From CAYLLN01 sp036496265 (lineage in GTDB: Bacteria; Planctomycetota; Planctomycetia; Pirellulales; Pirellulaceae), in assembly GCA_036496265.1 (NCBI GenBank), contig DASXLL010000196.1:1-64000 (forward strand): a DNA stretch of 64,000 nt, read 5' to 3'. Position numbers and translations under genes: made by a program. Of the stretch, positions 11,901 through 19,446 are shown piece by piece; within the stretch, counting starts at the first letter, position 1, and each line of letters starts with the position of its first letter. Below the pieces are notes generated by a model that was not told the DNA's origin, did no database searches, and worked only from the letters and a program-made list of their open reading frames with translations.

Positions 11901-14900
11901 CGATATCAACGGTGCAGCGCCGGATACACAGCACGACGAGCTTAAAGTCAGCGGCAGCGTCAGCTTGGGAAATGCCACGCTTAACACGAGCGGTTTGATT
12001 ACGAGCACTGGCGGCGACATCGTGCTGATCGACAACGACGGAATGGACCCCGTCATTGGCACGTTCAATAACCTGCCGGAAGGCGCGACCGTCACGATCA
12101 ATGGTAAGTCGTTCCTGATCACCTACGCCGGCGGCACGGACGGCAACGACGTCGTGCTCTATGTGCCTAATACCCCGCCCACTGTCGCCGTCGATCAGCC
12201 CAGCGTATCGACCGACGAAGGCTCTGCCGCGACCAATTCCGGCACATTTTCGGACGCCCAGGGCGACGATACCGTGACGCTCTCGGCCGACGTCGGCCTG
12301 GTGACTCAAAATAACGCCGATGGCACGTGGACCTGGTCGATTGGCACAACCGACGGCCCCGCGAGTCCATTCACAGTAACCATCCGGGCCGATGACCATA
12401 TCGCCCCGTACGTCGCGACCACGTTTACCTACAGTGTAAACAACGTCAAGCCGACGGCGGACTTTTCCAATAATGGCCCGGTCAACGAAGGCTCGACCGG
12501 CACCGTTTCCTTCTCGAATCAAAACGATCCGTCGCCAGTCGATGCGGCCACATTGCACTATGCATTCGATTTCGACAACGACGGCACGTTCGACGACGGC
12601 AGCGAAGGCACGTACGCCGGCTCGAGCGCGAACTCTTCAGTTACGGTTCCCTCCAGCTATCTCGCCGACGGCCCCGGCTCGCGCACCGTTCACGGCCGCA
12701 TCATCGACAAAGACGGCGACTATACCGATTACACGACGACAATCACGATCAACAACGTGGCTCCGAGCAATGTGGTGCTCAACAGTGGCATCATCAACGA
12801 AGGCGACACATTCAATCTAACGGGAAGTTTCACCGATCCAGGCACGCTCGACGTACACACCGTCCAGATCACGTGGGGCGACGGCGCCGCGGCCGAGACT
12901 CACACGTTGCCCGTCGGAGCCCGCAGCTTCAGCTTCCCGCACACTTACACGGACGACAATCCTTCCGGCACGCCGCAAGACAATTACAAAGTCGTCGCCA
13001 AGATCACGGACAACAACGGCGGCAGCGCCAGCGGCTTTGCCAACTCAGGAGCCGCGGGACTCATTTTCGTCAACCACGATGAGTGGACTTTGTCGAACGC
13101 GGGCTTCAGCAACGAACCGGTCAATACACCACAATTCGTGCATAACCTGGCCGACTATTTCACCGTCGGCTCGACCGGCAGCTTCCTGGCCTATACGAAT
13201 AACTTCGGCCTGACGGAAAGCTCGCTGGCCTCAGCGATGGCCGCCAACGGCATTACGTGGACCGTCAGCACGACGACACCGTTCACACTCGCGAATTTGC
13301 TGAACTACAACGCCGTTTTTGTGGGCGGCTATTACACGGGCATCGATGACAATGTGCTGGCCCAGTATGTGAACGCCGGCGGCAACGTTTATGTAATGGC
13401 CGGGACAGGATTAGATGGCTCCCTCGCAGAAGCGGGTGCGTGGAACCCGTTCCTCAACCAGTTCGGCCTTAGTTACGCCACAACCTACAACGGCCTGACC
13501 GGCAACATTGCCATCAACAGCACGCATCCCATTTTCAATGGCGTTAACTCATTGTACAGCAGCAACGGCAATAGCATCATCGACACGACACCGAGCGATC
13601 CGAGCAGCCAGATCGTGGCTTCGCTCAGCGGCCAGGGACTCTACGCCGTCGCCAACACCATCGGTCCACCCTCGACAACCGTGCTGGTCAAAAATGTCGC
13701 GCCCACAATCACCGCGGCCAACGTCAGTGCCTCATCGATCAACGAAGGAGACTCGGTCACCGTCAGCGGAACCTTTACCGACCCGGCTTACGGCATTGCG
13801 ACCGAAACCTTCAGCGGAACGGCCACCTGGAGCGACGGCGCGACATCGCCCGTCACGATTACCGGCAACACGTATTCGACAACCCGCCAAATCAACGACG
13901 ACGCTCCGTCCGGAACCGCGCAAGACAATTTCACCGTCTCGATCACGATTCGGGATGACGACAACGGTTCCGCAACCACCGTTTCTCCCGCCATCACGGT
14001 TCATAACGTCCCGCCGGCGATCACGGCACTCAACATGAGCGCCACATCGATCAACGAAGGCCAGTCGGTCACCGCCAGCGGCACATTTACCGACCCGGCT
14101 CTGGGCGTTGCGACCGAAACTTTCAGCGGCACGGCCACCTGGAGCGACGGCGCAACCTCGACCGTCACGATCAGCGGCGGCACTTACAGTACGACTCGCA
14201 GCTTCCCGGATGAGCTGGCCGGCGTACCGGCATCCAGCGCCGATTACACCGTCGCCATCACCATCCGCGACGACGACACAAGCAGCGACACGCGCACTTC
14301 TTCCGCCGTTACCGTCAATAATGTTCCGCCCACGGTCTCGGCCAACCAAGGCAGCGTGACCGTGAATGAAGGCCAACCGGCGGCCAACTCCGGCACGTTC
14401 TTCGATCCGGGCGTAAACGACAATGTCGTCATCACGGCGTCGATCGGCTCAATCAACCAGACCCATTCGCCGCCTTATTCCTGGAACTGGACGTTCAACA
14501 CCAGCGACGGACCAACTGAATCGCAGACCGTCACCATCATCGCGACCGACGCCGACAATGCCCAGACGACAACAACGTTCCAGCTCAACGTCAACAATGT
14601 CGCGCCAACCGCCGTTTTAAGCAATGGCGGTTCAGTCAACGAAGGCTCGACCGGCAGCGTTTCCTTCTCGAATCAAAGCGATCCATCGTCCGTCGATACC
14701 GCAATGGGCTTCAACTATGCCTATGACTTCAACAACGACGGCAACTTCGACGACGGCAGTGACGGCACCTATGCACATTCGGGGACGAGTTCGTCGATGA
14801 CTGTGCCGGCCAGCTACCTGGCCGATGGACCGGGCTCGCAAACTGTTCATGCCCGCATCATCGACAAAGATGGCGACTTCACCGATTACACCACAACGAT

Positions 14901-17900
14901 CACCATCAACGACGTCGCGCCAACGGTGACCGGCGGATCCTTCTCGATCGACGAAAACAGCAACAACGGCACCGTGGTCGGCAGCGTCAGCGCCCAAGAT
15001 CCAGGCCAAGATACGATCGCCTATTCGATTACCACCGGAAACACCGGCGGCGCATTCGCCATCGATGGGATGACGGGCCAAATTACGGTCGCCAATAAGG
15101 CCGCCCTCGACTATGAGACGACGCCCATCTTCCACCTGTCGGTTGCCGCCACCGACAGCGACGGAATGGCTGGAACCGCGCCCGTGACTATTAATCTGAA
15201 CAACCTTTCGGCCACGCTGTCGATTGGCGACGTGAGCGTCGTTGAAGGCGACAACAGCACGACCGCGATGACGTTCACCGTCTCGCTCAGCAATCCAATC
15301 AACCACAGCTTCACCGTCAATTATGCCGCGCAGGATGGCACCGCGACCACGGCCGATAGCGACTACGCTCCCGCAAGCGGCGGCATATTGAGCTTCAGCG
15401 GCACCGCCGCCGAGTCGCAGCCAATCACCGTCAATATCACCGGCGACGACAGGGCCGAGGCAGACGAAACGCTCAAGGCCGTGCTCAGTAACCTTGCCGG
15501 CACCAACGACGTGACGCTCGCCGGCACGGGCACTCTACTGGGAGTTGAGGGTGGCGTCACTGCCACGGGCACGATCCTCAACGACGACTTCGTCCCGGTC
15601 GCGAATGCCGGTGGTCCGTACACGATCAACGAAGGCGACGGCCTCACGCTGGATGCGACCGCCACGACCGACACCGATTCGCCAAATCTCAGCTACCGCT
15701 GGGACGTTGATGGCGACGGCATTTACAGCGAAAACGTCACCGGCGCGACGCCCGTGCTTTCGGCGGCTCAAATGCAAGCTCTCGGACTCACGGATGGCTT
15801 GACCACACGCACGATTCACTTGGAAGTCACCGATGGCGCCAATGTCAGCTCGGCCACGAGCATGCTGACGATCAACAATGTCGATCCGGTGGTTGAAACC
15901 GGTCCCGATGAGACAATTCCTCCGCCACAATTGGGCGCCTTCGGCCGCAGCGGCATCCAAATCGCCGATCCGGGTACACCGGAAGCCTTCAGCGGCACGG
16001 TGGATTTCGGTGACGGTTCGCCTGTGCAATCGCTGACCATTGATCAGACGACTCGCCAGTTCGATCTGAGCCACACTTATCCCAACACCAACAACGATCC
16101 GCCCATTCACACCTATCCCGTCACCATCACCGTCAACGACGGCGACGGCGGCACGCACACCGCCACATTCAACGTCACGGTCAACCTGAATACGCCACCA
16201 GTCGCTGAAGATGACGCTCCGAGCACCGACGAAGACGACTCCGTCACGTTCGACGTCCTCGCCAACGACCACGACAATCAAAACAACATCGCTCCCACTC
16301 AAACCATCAATCTTACGTCACCCTCGGCCGGCACACTGACCAACAATCACGACGGGACGTTTACGTTCAATCCTGGCACAGCCTTCCAATACCTCGCGGT
16401 TGGCGAATCAGCGACTGTGACGTTCGACTACCAGGTCTTCGATGCCTTCGGCGAAAGCGACATCGGCACTGTCACGCTGAAAATCTTCGGCCGCAACGAT
16501 GGACCAGCCGTTTCCGTCGCCAATAGCCCCGTAACTATCAACGAAGCCAGCACCGCCGCCAACAGCGGCAGCTTCAGCGACATCGACGTTTCCGATCGGC
16601 CAACCATTTCTGCGTCGATTGGAGACGTGGTGCAAAGCAACATCAATCCCGGCACATGGTCGTGGTCTTACACGCCGAGCGACGGCCCCGACAACTCGCA
16701 AACCGTGACGATCACAGCCGACGACCATCATGGCGGTATCTCCACCACAACCTTCGATCTCACGGTCCAGAATGTCGCGCCGACAATCAACGACATTAGC
16801 CTGAGCGCCTCCTCGATCAACGAAGGCCAATCCGTCACGGTCAGTGGCACATTCAGCGATCCAGCTTTCGGCGTCCCCACCGAAAGCTTCACCGTCACGG
16901 CCCTCTGGAACGACGGTGCCGTCACTCCCGTCTCCGTCGAGAACAACAATTTCTCTACGACGCGTTACTTCGCCGACGACTATCCCACGGGCACTGCCAG
17001 CGACAACTACATCGTGACGTTCACAGTCAGCGACGATGACCAAGGAACGACAACGAAAAACTCGCCCGTCGTAACCGTCAACAACGTCGCCCCGGTGCTC
17101 AGCGGGCTCACGAACAGCTCGCCCGGCTGCTGCGGCGCCTTTATGGGCATCGATGCCGTCACGATCGGCGCCAACTTCAGCGACGTTGGTGTACTCGACA
17201 CACACACCGCCTCAATCGACTGGGGCGACGGCAAAACGACATCGGGAACGATTCAGGAATCGGCTGGCTCGGGCACAATCAGCGGCAGCCATGTTTATGC
17301 CACCGGCGGCATCTTCACCATCATCGTCACCCTGACCGACGACGACACCGGTTCGGTCAAAATGCAGACAACCACTACCATCGCCGGCATTGGCCTAAGT
17401 TCTACCGGCCAACTGCAAATCATCGGCACCATCAACAAAGACGACATCCAGCTCGAGCGTCATCCCGGCGGCTCCGATGGCGGCTCCGATGGCGGCAGCG
17501 ATGGCGGCAAGGATCATCCCGTCGGCGACTACATCCGCGTAAAAGCCAAACTCAGCCCACCCGCCAAAGCTGGATCGCCGGCGAAACCTCATGGCGGCTC
17601 GGATGGCGGCAGCGACGGTGGCTTTGACGTGTCCTATAGCACCGCCAGCGTGAAGAGCATTCTCATCCTCGCCTGCGACGGCGACGATCACGTTCAACTC
17701 GATAAGAAAATCACGGCGCCCGCAACCATCGACGGTGGCCTGGGCAACGACGACATTACCGGCGGTAGCGGCGACGATACGATCACCGACCTGGCCGGCA
17801 ACAATCAGATTCACGCCGGCCCCGGCAACGACACAATCACGACCGGCAGCGGCAATGACCAGATTTGGACCGACGGCGGCAACGATACGATCAATGCCGG

Positions 17901-18720
17901 CGATGGCGACAACCAGATCCATGCCGGTTCGGGCAGCAATTCGATCGTTGTTGGCAACGGCAACAACAAAATCTGGACCGGCGGCTCCGATGGAGGAAGC
18001 GACGGCGGCTCCGATGGTGGTCCGGACGGCAATAACGTGATCCAGACCGGCAACGGCAATAACGAAATCCATGCCGGCAGTGGCAACGATACCATCACGA
18101 CCGGTAGCGGAAATGACAAAATCTGGGGCGGCAGCGGCAACGACACTATCCTTACCGGATCGGGTGCCGACACAATCGATGGCGGCGCAGGTGACGACAC
18201 CGTTCTCGCCGGCGCTGGCAACGACTCCATCACGGGTGGCGCCGGCAACGACATCCTCGTCGGCAGCGATGGCGATGACACCCTGACCGGCGGCGATGGC
18301 CGCGACGTAATGATTGGCGGCAACGGCGCCGATACGATCAACGGCAATAAGGACGATGATCTGCTTATCGCCGGCTCGACTTCGTTCGACGGCAACATCG
18401 CCGCTTTGAACGCGATCATGGCTGAATGGGGCAACACCGCGACAAACTACGCCAACCGTGTGAGCCACCTCAGCGGCACTGCGGGGGGCCTCAACGGCTC
18501 GACTTTCCTCCGTGGCAGTGATGTCAGCGTCGTTGGTGTTGTCGGCGGTATCGGCAATCAAACCGTCTTCGACGACAATGCCGTCGATCGCTTGACTGGC
18601 AGTGACGGCATCGATTGGCTCTTGGCTAACACGATTCTTGACAACAGCACGGTTAAAGATGTAATCACGGATCTGGCCAATAACGAAACCGCCAGCGACA
18701 TCGACTTGAATATCCTGTGA
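2998..18720 (+). CDS. Giant multidomain surface protein: beta-helix, PKD/Ig, cadherin, Calx-beta and RTX repeats (5240 aa)
   Basis: An uninterrupted 15.7 kb gene. The N-terminus is Arg-rich and carries FERLEDRSLLS at residues 36-46, the planctomycete LEPR-XLL-type export/anchoring signature in place of a classical signal peptide. Residues ~58-1290 and ~1330-2565 are two copies of a right-handed parallel beta-helix module. Then come a GEVED-like domain (~2574-2735, DYGDAP and DGEVEDD), an autotransporter-type strand repeat (~2859-2885, SGAGTMTLTNNESYTGS), and roughly a dozen PKD/Ig-like units joined at NVAPT/NVPPT junctions (~3060-4810). Among these are an inserted alpha/beta domain (~3351-3555), a cadherin domain (~3977-4068) and a Calx-beta domain (~4070-4200). 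SDGG linkers precede and interrupt RTX-like nonapeptide repeats (~4905-5115, GGSGNDTI type) that bind calcium in known families. Adhesion or biofilm/crateriform-surface function is inferred. Exact domain borders are approximate. Confidence 0.92.
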   Translation: MRFTRWLSRLFRRGISRNKLAARRRFLRPLCARTSFERLEDRSLLSTFSVVNLNDSGAGSLRQAILDANANSGADTIQFNTAYSYGPGLQAITLAAALPQITGPLTIDGTSQPGYVGTPLIDINANSLGGNVLDVANTTVTIKALKISGYQTTGINLSNADNSVLQNLDLSDPAGNYNQNGIVVGNGSDNVVIQNTNASGTVNGIQISSSANPTVQNNTLNNSGTNIAALYLNSVTALAINAISGNSYSGSANAIRIDNGQSNLIIGNGATPGAQIRIENGASGMNSVTSRAIYLNNTVSATIDEVDLGYALAARSGEGIRADSNCNFLTITNTNVSNRTTGIVVTSGKDLTLANNNLTNDSQAFDLSNLTKQSAAAAVIASGNIFTSSTNAIHVSNLTGANAGLTIGPSATNNIVLDAAAGLGSVTNIVLWLSDVDQTTIDGLNVTYSGASRSGTGIQADNSSDNLSIKNISVMNRGTGIQVSGGTDPIITNNNLSNNNTALYIDSATDGADVGATPVTVSGNVVNGSGTGMQLWNMSGMSIGTTGSEAVVINNATDGFQTTTSFALYLRNLPNTTVDGLNLSWTGSSGRTGYGIYSDTVGANITVKNVSASNRDYGLRLENGSDLTLLNNTLTNDNNALRLVSIRDGVDADSLPVIASGNVVTGSTNGLYMNNLPAQYIGTVGPGFVINNAIDGFNSLNGNALQITNLGTNAVIENLDLSWNGGGRAGSGITTEGGVGTNLKVQNINASNRNIGIDMTNGGADLTLLDINVSNSNEGVRLYSFSDGGDADNMPVISSGINFTNSNTGLEFHNTAGEFIGTAAAAAASNTTGMIINNATDGLNTTSTALYLRTSVNVTIDGLDLSYTGSGRAGTGINADQGQFNVIVQNVKATNRDMGITMTGGGSDLTLTNNDLSNDNTSLRLYSFSDGGDANAVPVVATGTNFNNSTTGMELHVDNGQFVGAAGTGIIVGPADGLRTTSTPIYLRTDSNVTIDGLDLSYAGQSRAGIAIRADQGQSGLKIQNVTASNRSTGFQLDGGGQDLTLTNNNFSNTNIGAYVSSYTDGADADTAPMTATGNNFSDSGSAMALVNMAGLSIGDASVAGANIVLPDGSLNTVAGNYTQPGLQAPAVIYLQNIDNTTIDSVEFNWTGTLSRTGNAIYSSYNADNFTIKNVTVSNHDRGITFTDHFGGGAGTGIKIQSSTIANNNVGINSTNATTATVIVNNDIEGNATGVTAQAGGVQVNAESNFWGSAAGPGAGGNNGFTGNVDATAFLTSVPAGDPAVPAYPPAGPAIVSGPPAATLTVTTNADISDGTTTSIAALLANPGADGAISLREAITAANNTPGADTITFAIGSGAQTIQLGSVLPIITGSLTIDGTSQPGYISSPLITIDANSRGGNILEADNAAATISSLKVTNYSGIGVRLSNADNSVVQNVDLSNPSSFLAGTGVSVVNGSDNVSVSGVTTTGNNTGMEILNSANPTIQNNVFSAASGSLSTGTALYMDTDTGLATGAVSGNKFDNSSIGVRLRNMSGISVGDASVVGANIVLEDGASGLGTAATAVLVSNFDNSTIANLDVAWTGSGVRQGIGIYQSLDNGTRSSGLTIANVTASNRGTGIYVYDADDLVLTNNNVTNDTTALQLQELADGADVGTGIATVSGNLFTGSARGLFLYAINGLTVGTAGTDIVINNATDGLQTAASAAIFMHDMSNTTVSDLDLSYSGAFRSGYGIYVESNLNNGLTFQNLTISNRGTGIQMQDGGKDLTVNNNTLTNDTQALFVNNFSKNLLAAPIIASGNNFTNSDNAIYLQNISPNTSGLTIGPAGSNIVITPADGLKTVSGFPIRLNNTDNVTISGLDLSYNGSSRAGVGIYGDSSNDRLTVQNVTATNRGSGVQLNGGGQDLTINTLDVSNDNYGLYLDSFSDGSDADTSPIVVSGGTFTNDGAVNDGNSAGLTLFNMSGLTIGPALTNNVIISNTDGLKSNVMNAIKVRNLPNSTIDGLDLSYTGTLTRPGRGVFSDSNLGANFTIQNVNATNRSGGIQLQGGGQDLTLKNVDLSNDSSPLYLDSFSDGGDANTVPVVATGLNMTGSAAGMQLFNMNAQFIGTAGTGIIIDNATTGLTGISGRPLWIRNLPNSTIDGLDLSYTGFGRTSEALFSDSNVGANLTVQNITAKNRSTGIQLQGGGQDLTLTNDNLSNNNLGLYLDSFSDGGDANTVPVVASGLNFTGDNSGMQIFNMNAQFIGTAGTGIIINNATAGLTAMQGRPLWIRNLPNSTIDGLDLSYSGAVRTTDGVFSDSNLGANLTIQNVNASNRGIGIDLQQGGQDLTLTNNSVTNDGTAIFLQSFSDGGDADSSPFAGSGNVFTGSSSGISLSSMSPTSLVIGNSIAAGVNFVVNGNSGLTTVPGAAISLSNMSNVTIDGVDVSYRDLTRSGTGISATSGQNNNLTVKNTTAINRQFGLNYNLNTTAAGYLLKVQDSNFLNNDLGINAVQYNAGGFINNNRIEGNTNGLAYTTQAAPAPPNPAPNTITLNATGNFWGANGGGAPGAGGNNNFTSSPAGKVDTSGFVSAIPNSLYRDYGDAPIAFGFDSKLAGFAARHVASGPMLGTTRDSEADTTPTTFINTDDATNIDDEDGVTVGVLTPGQNATASVFVTGGPAKLDAWIDFNRDGDWDDAGEKIANSVNLVSGNNTISFAVPASADISLNYARFRVSTAGGLNPDGEAVDGEVEDDAVGNIYVDDDFTGLTNGTVVLDADPVAPGSQWAVIGVNAFATLNGGLAAAAAGAQGQVIVNAGNYSGEAAVITKSALAVKFQQGDSTVGSLDDTVSDAVVQLAGVTLTAGGNNTNTQLDSLITSSGSFVKSGAGTMTLTNNESYTGSTTVAGGTLALVSASNNNLSASPTIAIDTGASLDVSGLATSRLNLASDQTLQGAGSISGGTIDALSGSTIAPGPTTGILSIGNLLLNSGSMFSVDINGAAPDTQHDELKVSGSVSLGNATLNTSGLITSTGGDIVLIDNDGMDPVIGTFNNLPEGATVTINGKSFLITYAGGTDGNDVVLYVPNTPPTVAVDQPSVSTDEGSAATNSGTFSDAQGDDTVTLSADVGLVTQNNADGTWTWSIGTTDGPASPFTVTIRADDHIAPYVATTFTYSVNNVKPTADFSNNGPVNEGSTGTVSFSNQNDPSPVDAATLHYAFDFDNDGTFDDGSEGTYAGSSANSSVTVPSSYLADGPGSRTVHGRIIDKDGDYTDYTTTITINNVAPSNVVLNSGIINEGDTFNLTGSFTDPGTLDVHTVQITWGDGAAAETHTLPVGARSFSFPHTYTDDNPSGTPQDNYKVVAKITDNNGGSASGFANSGAAGLIFVNHDEWTLSNAGFSNEPVNTPQFVHNLADYFTVGSTGSFLAYTNNFGLTESSLASAMAANGITWTVSTTTPFTLANLLNYNAVFVGGYYTGIDDNVLAQYVNAGGNVYVMAGTGLDGSLAEAGAWNPFLNQFGLSYATTYNGLTGNIAINSTHPIFNGVNSLYSSNGNSIIDTTPSDPSSQIVASLSGQGLYAVANTIGPPSTTVLVKNVAPTITAANVSASSINEGDSVTVSGTFTDPAYGIATETFSGTATWSDGATSPVTITGNTYSTTRQINDDAPSGTAQDNFTVSITIRDDDNGSATTVSPAITVHNVPPAITALNMSATSINEGQSVTASGTFTDPALGVATETFSGTATWSDGATSTVTISGGTYSTTRSFPDELAGVPASSADYTVAITIRDDDTSSDTRTSSAVTVNNVPPTVSANQGSVTVNEGQPAANSGTFFDPGVNDNVVITASIGSINQTHSPPYSWNWTFNTSDGPTESQTVTIIATDADNAQTTTTFQLNVNNVAPTAVLSNGGSVNEGSTGSVSFSNQSDPSSVDTAMGFNYAYDFNNDGNFDDGSDGTYAHSGTSSSMTVPASYLADGPGSQTVHARIIDKDGDFTDYTTTITINDVAPTVTGGSFSIDENSNNGTVVGSVSAQDPGQDTIAYSITTGNTGGAFAIDGMTGQITVANKAALDYETTPIFHLSVAATDSDGMAGTAPVTINLNNLSATLSIGDVSVVEGDNSTTAMTFTVSLSNPINHSFTVNYAAQDGTATTADSDYAPASGGILSFSGTAAESQPITVNITGDDRAEADETLKAVLSNLAGTNDVTLAGTGTLLGVEGGVTATGTILNDDFVPVANAGGPYTINEGDGLTLDATATTDTDSPNLSYRWDVDGDGIYSENVTGATPVLSAAQMQALGLTDGLTTRTIHLEVTDGANVSSATSMLTINNVDPVVETGPDETIPPPQLGAFGRSGIQIADPGTPEAFSGTVDFGDGSPVQSLTIDQTTRQFDLSHTYPNTNNDPPIHTYPVTITVNDGDGGTHTATFNVTVNLNTPPVAEDDAPSTDEDDSVTFDVLANDHDNQNNIAPTQTINLTSPSAGTLTNNHDGTFTFNPGTAFQYLAVGESATVTFDYQVFDAFGESDIGTVTLKIFGRNDGPAVSVANSPVTINEASTAANSGSFSDIDVSDRPTISASIGDVVQSNINPGTWSWSYTPSDGPDNSQTVTITADDHHGGISTTTFDLTVQNVAPTINDISLSASSINEGQSVTVSGTFSDPAFGVPTESFTVTALWNDGAVTPVSVENNNFSTTRYFADDYPTGTASDNYIVTFTVSDDDQGTTTKNSPVVTVNNVAPVLSGLTNSSPGCCGAFMGIDAVTIGANFSDVGVLDTHTASIDWGDGKTTSGTIQESAGSGTISGSHVYATGGIFTIIVTLTDDDTGSVKMQTTTTIAGIGLSSTGQLQIIGTINKDDIQLERHPGGSDGGSDGGSDGGKDHPVGDYIRVKAKLSPPAKAGSPAKPHGGSDGGSDGGFDVSYSTASVKSILILACDGDDHVQLDKKITAPATIDGGLGNDDITGGSGDDTITDLAGNNQIHAGPGNDTITTGSGNDQIWTDGGNDTINAGDGDNQIHAGSGSNSIVVGNGNNKIWTGGSDGGSDGGSDGGPDGNNVIQTGNGNNEIHAGSGNDTITTGSGNDKIWGGSGNDTILTGSGADTIDGGAGDDTVLAGAGNDSITGGAGNDILVGSDGDDTLTGGDGRDVMIGGNGADTINGNKDDDLLIAGSTSFDGNIAALNAIMAEWGNTATNYANRVSHLSGTAGGLNGSTFLRGSDVSVVGVVGGIGNQTVFDDNAVDRLTGSDGIDWLLANTILDNSTVKDVITDLANNETASDIDLNIL
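3170..6860 (+). repeat. Beta-helix module A: cap plus seven ~140-residue repeats
   Basis: Inside the giant gene. It opens with SLRQAILDANANSGADTIQFN-type cap sequence, then LTIDGTSQPGY. The recurrent T(I/V)(D/E)xLxLS(Y/W) segment starts at 3901, 4315, 4726, 5140, 5572, 5977 and 6421, spacing 405-444 bp. Each unit repeats the order: TIDGLDLSY, glycine-Arg turn (SGRAGTGI), NVxASNR, GGGxDLTLTNN, SFSDGGDA, GNNFxxS, IGTAGTGIIINNATDG. The module closes with ESNFWGSAAGPGAGGNNGF near 6740-6800, a typical beta-helix C-terminal element. Confidence 0.85.
6990..10700 (+). repeat. Beta-helix module B: second copy with seven repeats
   Basis: A second full copy of module A in the same reading frame. It has the same opening cap (SLREAITAANNTPGADTITF, then LTIDGTSQPGY), seven core units at 7714, 8137, 8554, 8986, 9403, 9817 and 10243 (spacing 414-432 bp), and the same closing NFWGANGGGAPGAGGNNNF near 10590-10650. 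The two modules have the same number of units but are well diverged in DNA, so the duplication is old or the copies are under selection for variation. Units at 8986, 9403 and 9817 are the most alike, suggesting more recent tandem expansion there. Confidence 0.85.
17467..17622 (+). repeat. 12-bp tandem repeats encoding SDGG linkers (two blocks)
   Basis: Blocks at 17467-17510 and 17593-17622 repeat a 12-bp unit like ggctccgatggc, encoding GSDG runs. A third block (17980-18028) interrupts the RTX array. They encode flexible acidic Gly/Ser/Asp linkers and are candidates for copy-number variation between strains. Confidence 0.8.
17980..18028 (+). repeat. 12-bp tandem repeat encoding an SDGG linker inside the RTX array
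   Basis: Four units encode GGSDGGSDGGSDGGPDG between two RTX nonapeptide stretches (WTGG before, NNVIQTGNGNNEI after). The phase of the RTX repeats resumes after it, so it looks like an in-frame slippage product of a GGS/DGG codon run. Confidence 0.75.
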
Positions 18721-18731
18721 ACTGAATATCT

Positions 18732-19298
18732 GTGACGAGTGAATCGCCTGACTTGGTCGTTTATCTGATGCGGGGCCTGCCGTCCTGCGGCAAAAGTTAC
18801 ACCGCCCGCGTCCTGGCGCAGGCGGGCGGCATCGTTTTGGAGACGGATGAGTTTTTCTATACCCAAGTTGGCGACGACCCCACGAAATTCGACTGGTCCG
18901 ACGATTTGCTTCCCCAGGCGCGGCAGTGGAACCTCGACTGCTTCCGCAAGGCCATGCTGCACCGCATTTCGCCGATCATCATCGACCGCGGCAACGGCCG
19001 AAACAGGGAAACGTGGGAATACGCCCGCTTGGCCCTCACCAACGGCTATTGCGTCGAATTGAAAGAACCCGACTCCCCGCAATGGCGGGCCGTGCGCGAG
19101 CTTCTTGCCGACAAGGTCGCCAATCAGGCCGCTCTCGACGATTGGGCCGATCGCCTCGCCGAAATGAGTCGCGCCACGCACCGCGTTCCCACCACGACCA
19201 TCAAACGCTGGATGGCCGCCTGGCAGCTCGATCTGACGGTTGCACAAATACTGTCACTAGGAAAGCTATCGACTAACTTTCCCGGTTCTACGCGGTAG
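18732..19298 (+). CDS. P-loop ATP-binding protein, AAA_33/N4BP2-like kinase fold (188 aa)
   Basis: A small P-loop NTPase. Walker A is at residues 14-20 (GLPSCGKS within RGLPSCGKSYTAR), followed by an ETDEFF acidic segment and IIIDRGNGRNRETW, the usual second-strand and LID-like region of the polynucleotide-kinase/N4BP2-like branch. Proteins of this branch phosphorylate nucleic acid ends or small molecules; the substrate here is unknown. The start is GTG at 18732, only 11 bp after the stop of the giant gene, so the two are probably co-transcribed; an in-frame ATG at 18768 would cut the first strand of the fold and is less likely. No obvious Shine-Dalgarno is seen before either, which would fit coupling to translation of the upstream gene. 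Cytoplasmic, no signal peptide. Confidence 0.75.
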   Translation: MTSESPDLVVYLMRGLPSCGKSYTARVLAQAGGIVLETDEFFYTQVGDDPTKFDWSDDLLPQARQWNLDCFRKAMLHRISPIIIDRGNGRNRETWEYARLALTNGYCVELKEPDSPQWRAVRELLADKVANQAALDDWADRLAEMSRATHRVPTTTIKRWMAAWQLDLTVAQILSLGKLSTNFPGSTR

Positions 19299-19446
19299 TT
19301 AGACATATTCTACTCAGTAAACACGACGCGCCTCGCTTCGATGGCGAGCAAGACCGGGACGTATCCCCAGTGGAGCGGTAGTCCGCTCGGACGGCGATTT
19401 TCGAAGGCTGACGACAACCAGATTCGCGTGCTGTCGTTTATTCGAA

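Noticed and set aside
17395..18561. 388-codon minus-strand frame opposite the RTX end of the giant gene
   Set aside because: Its product is Val/Ala/Ile/Asp low complexity mirrored from the RTX repeats; typical shadow of a high-GC repeat gene.
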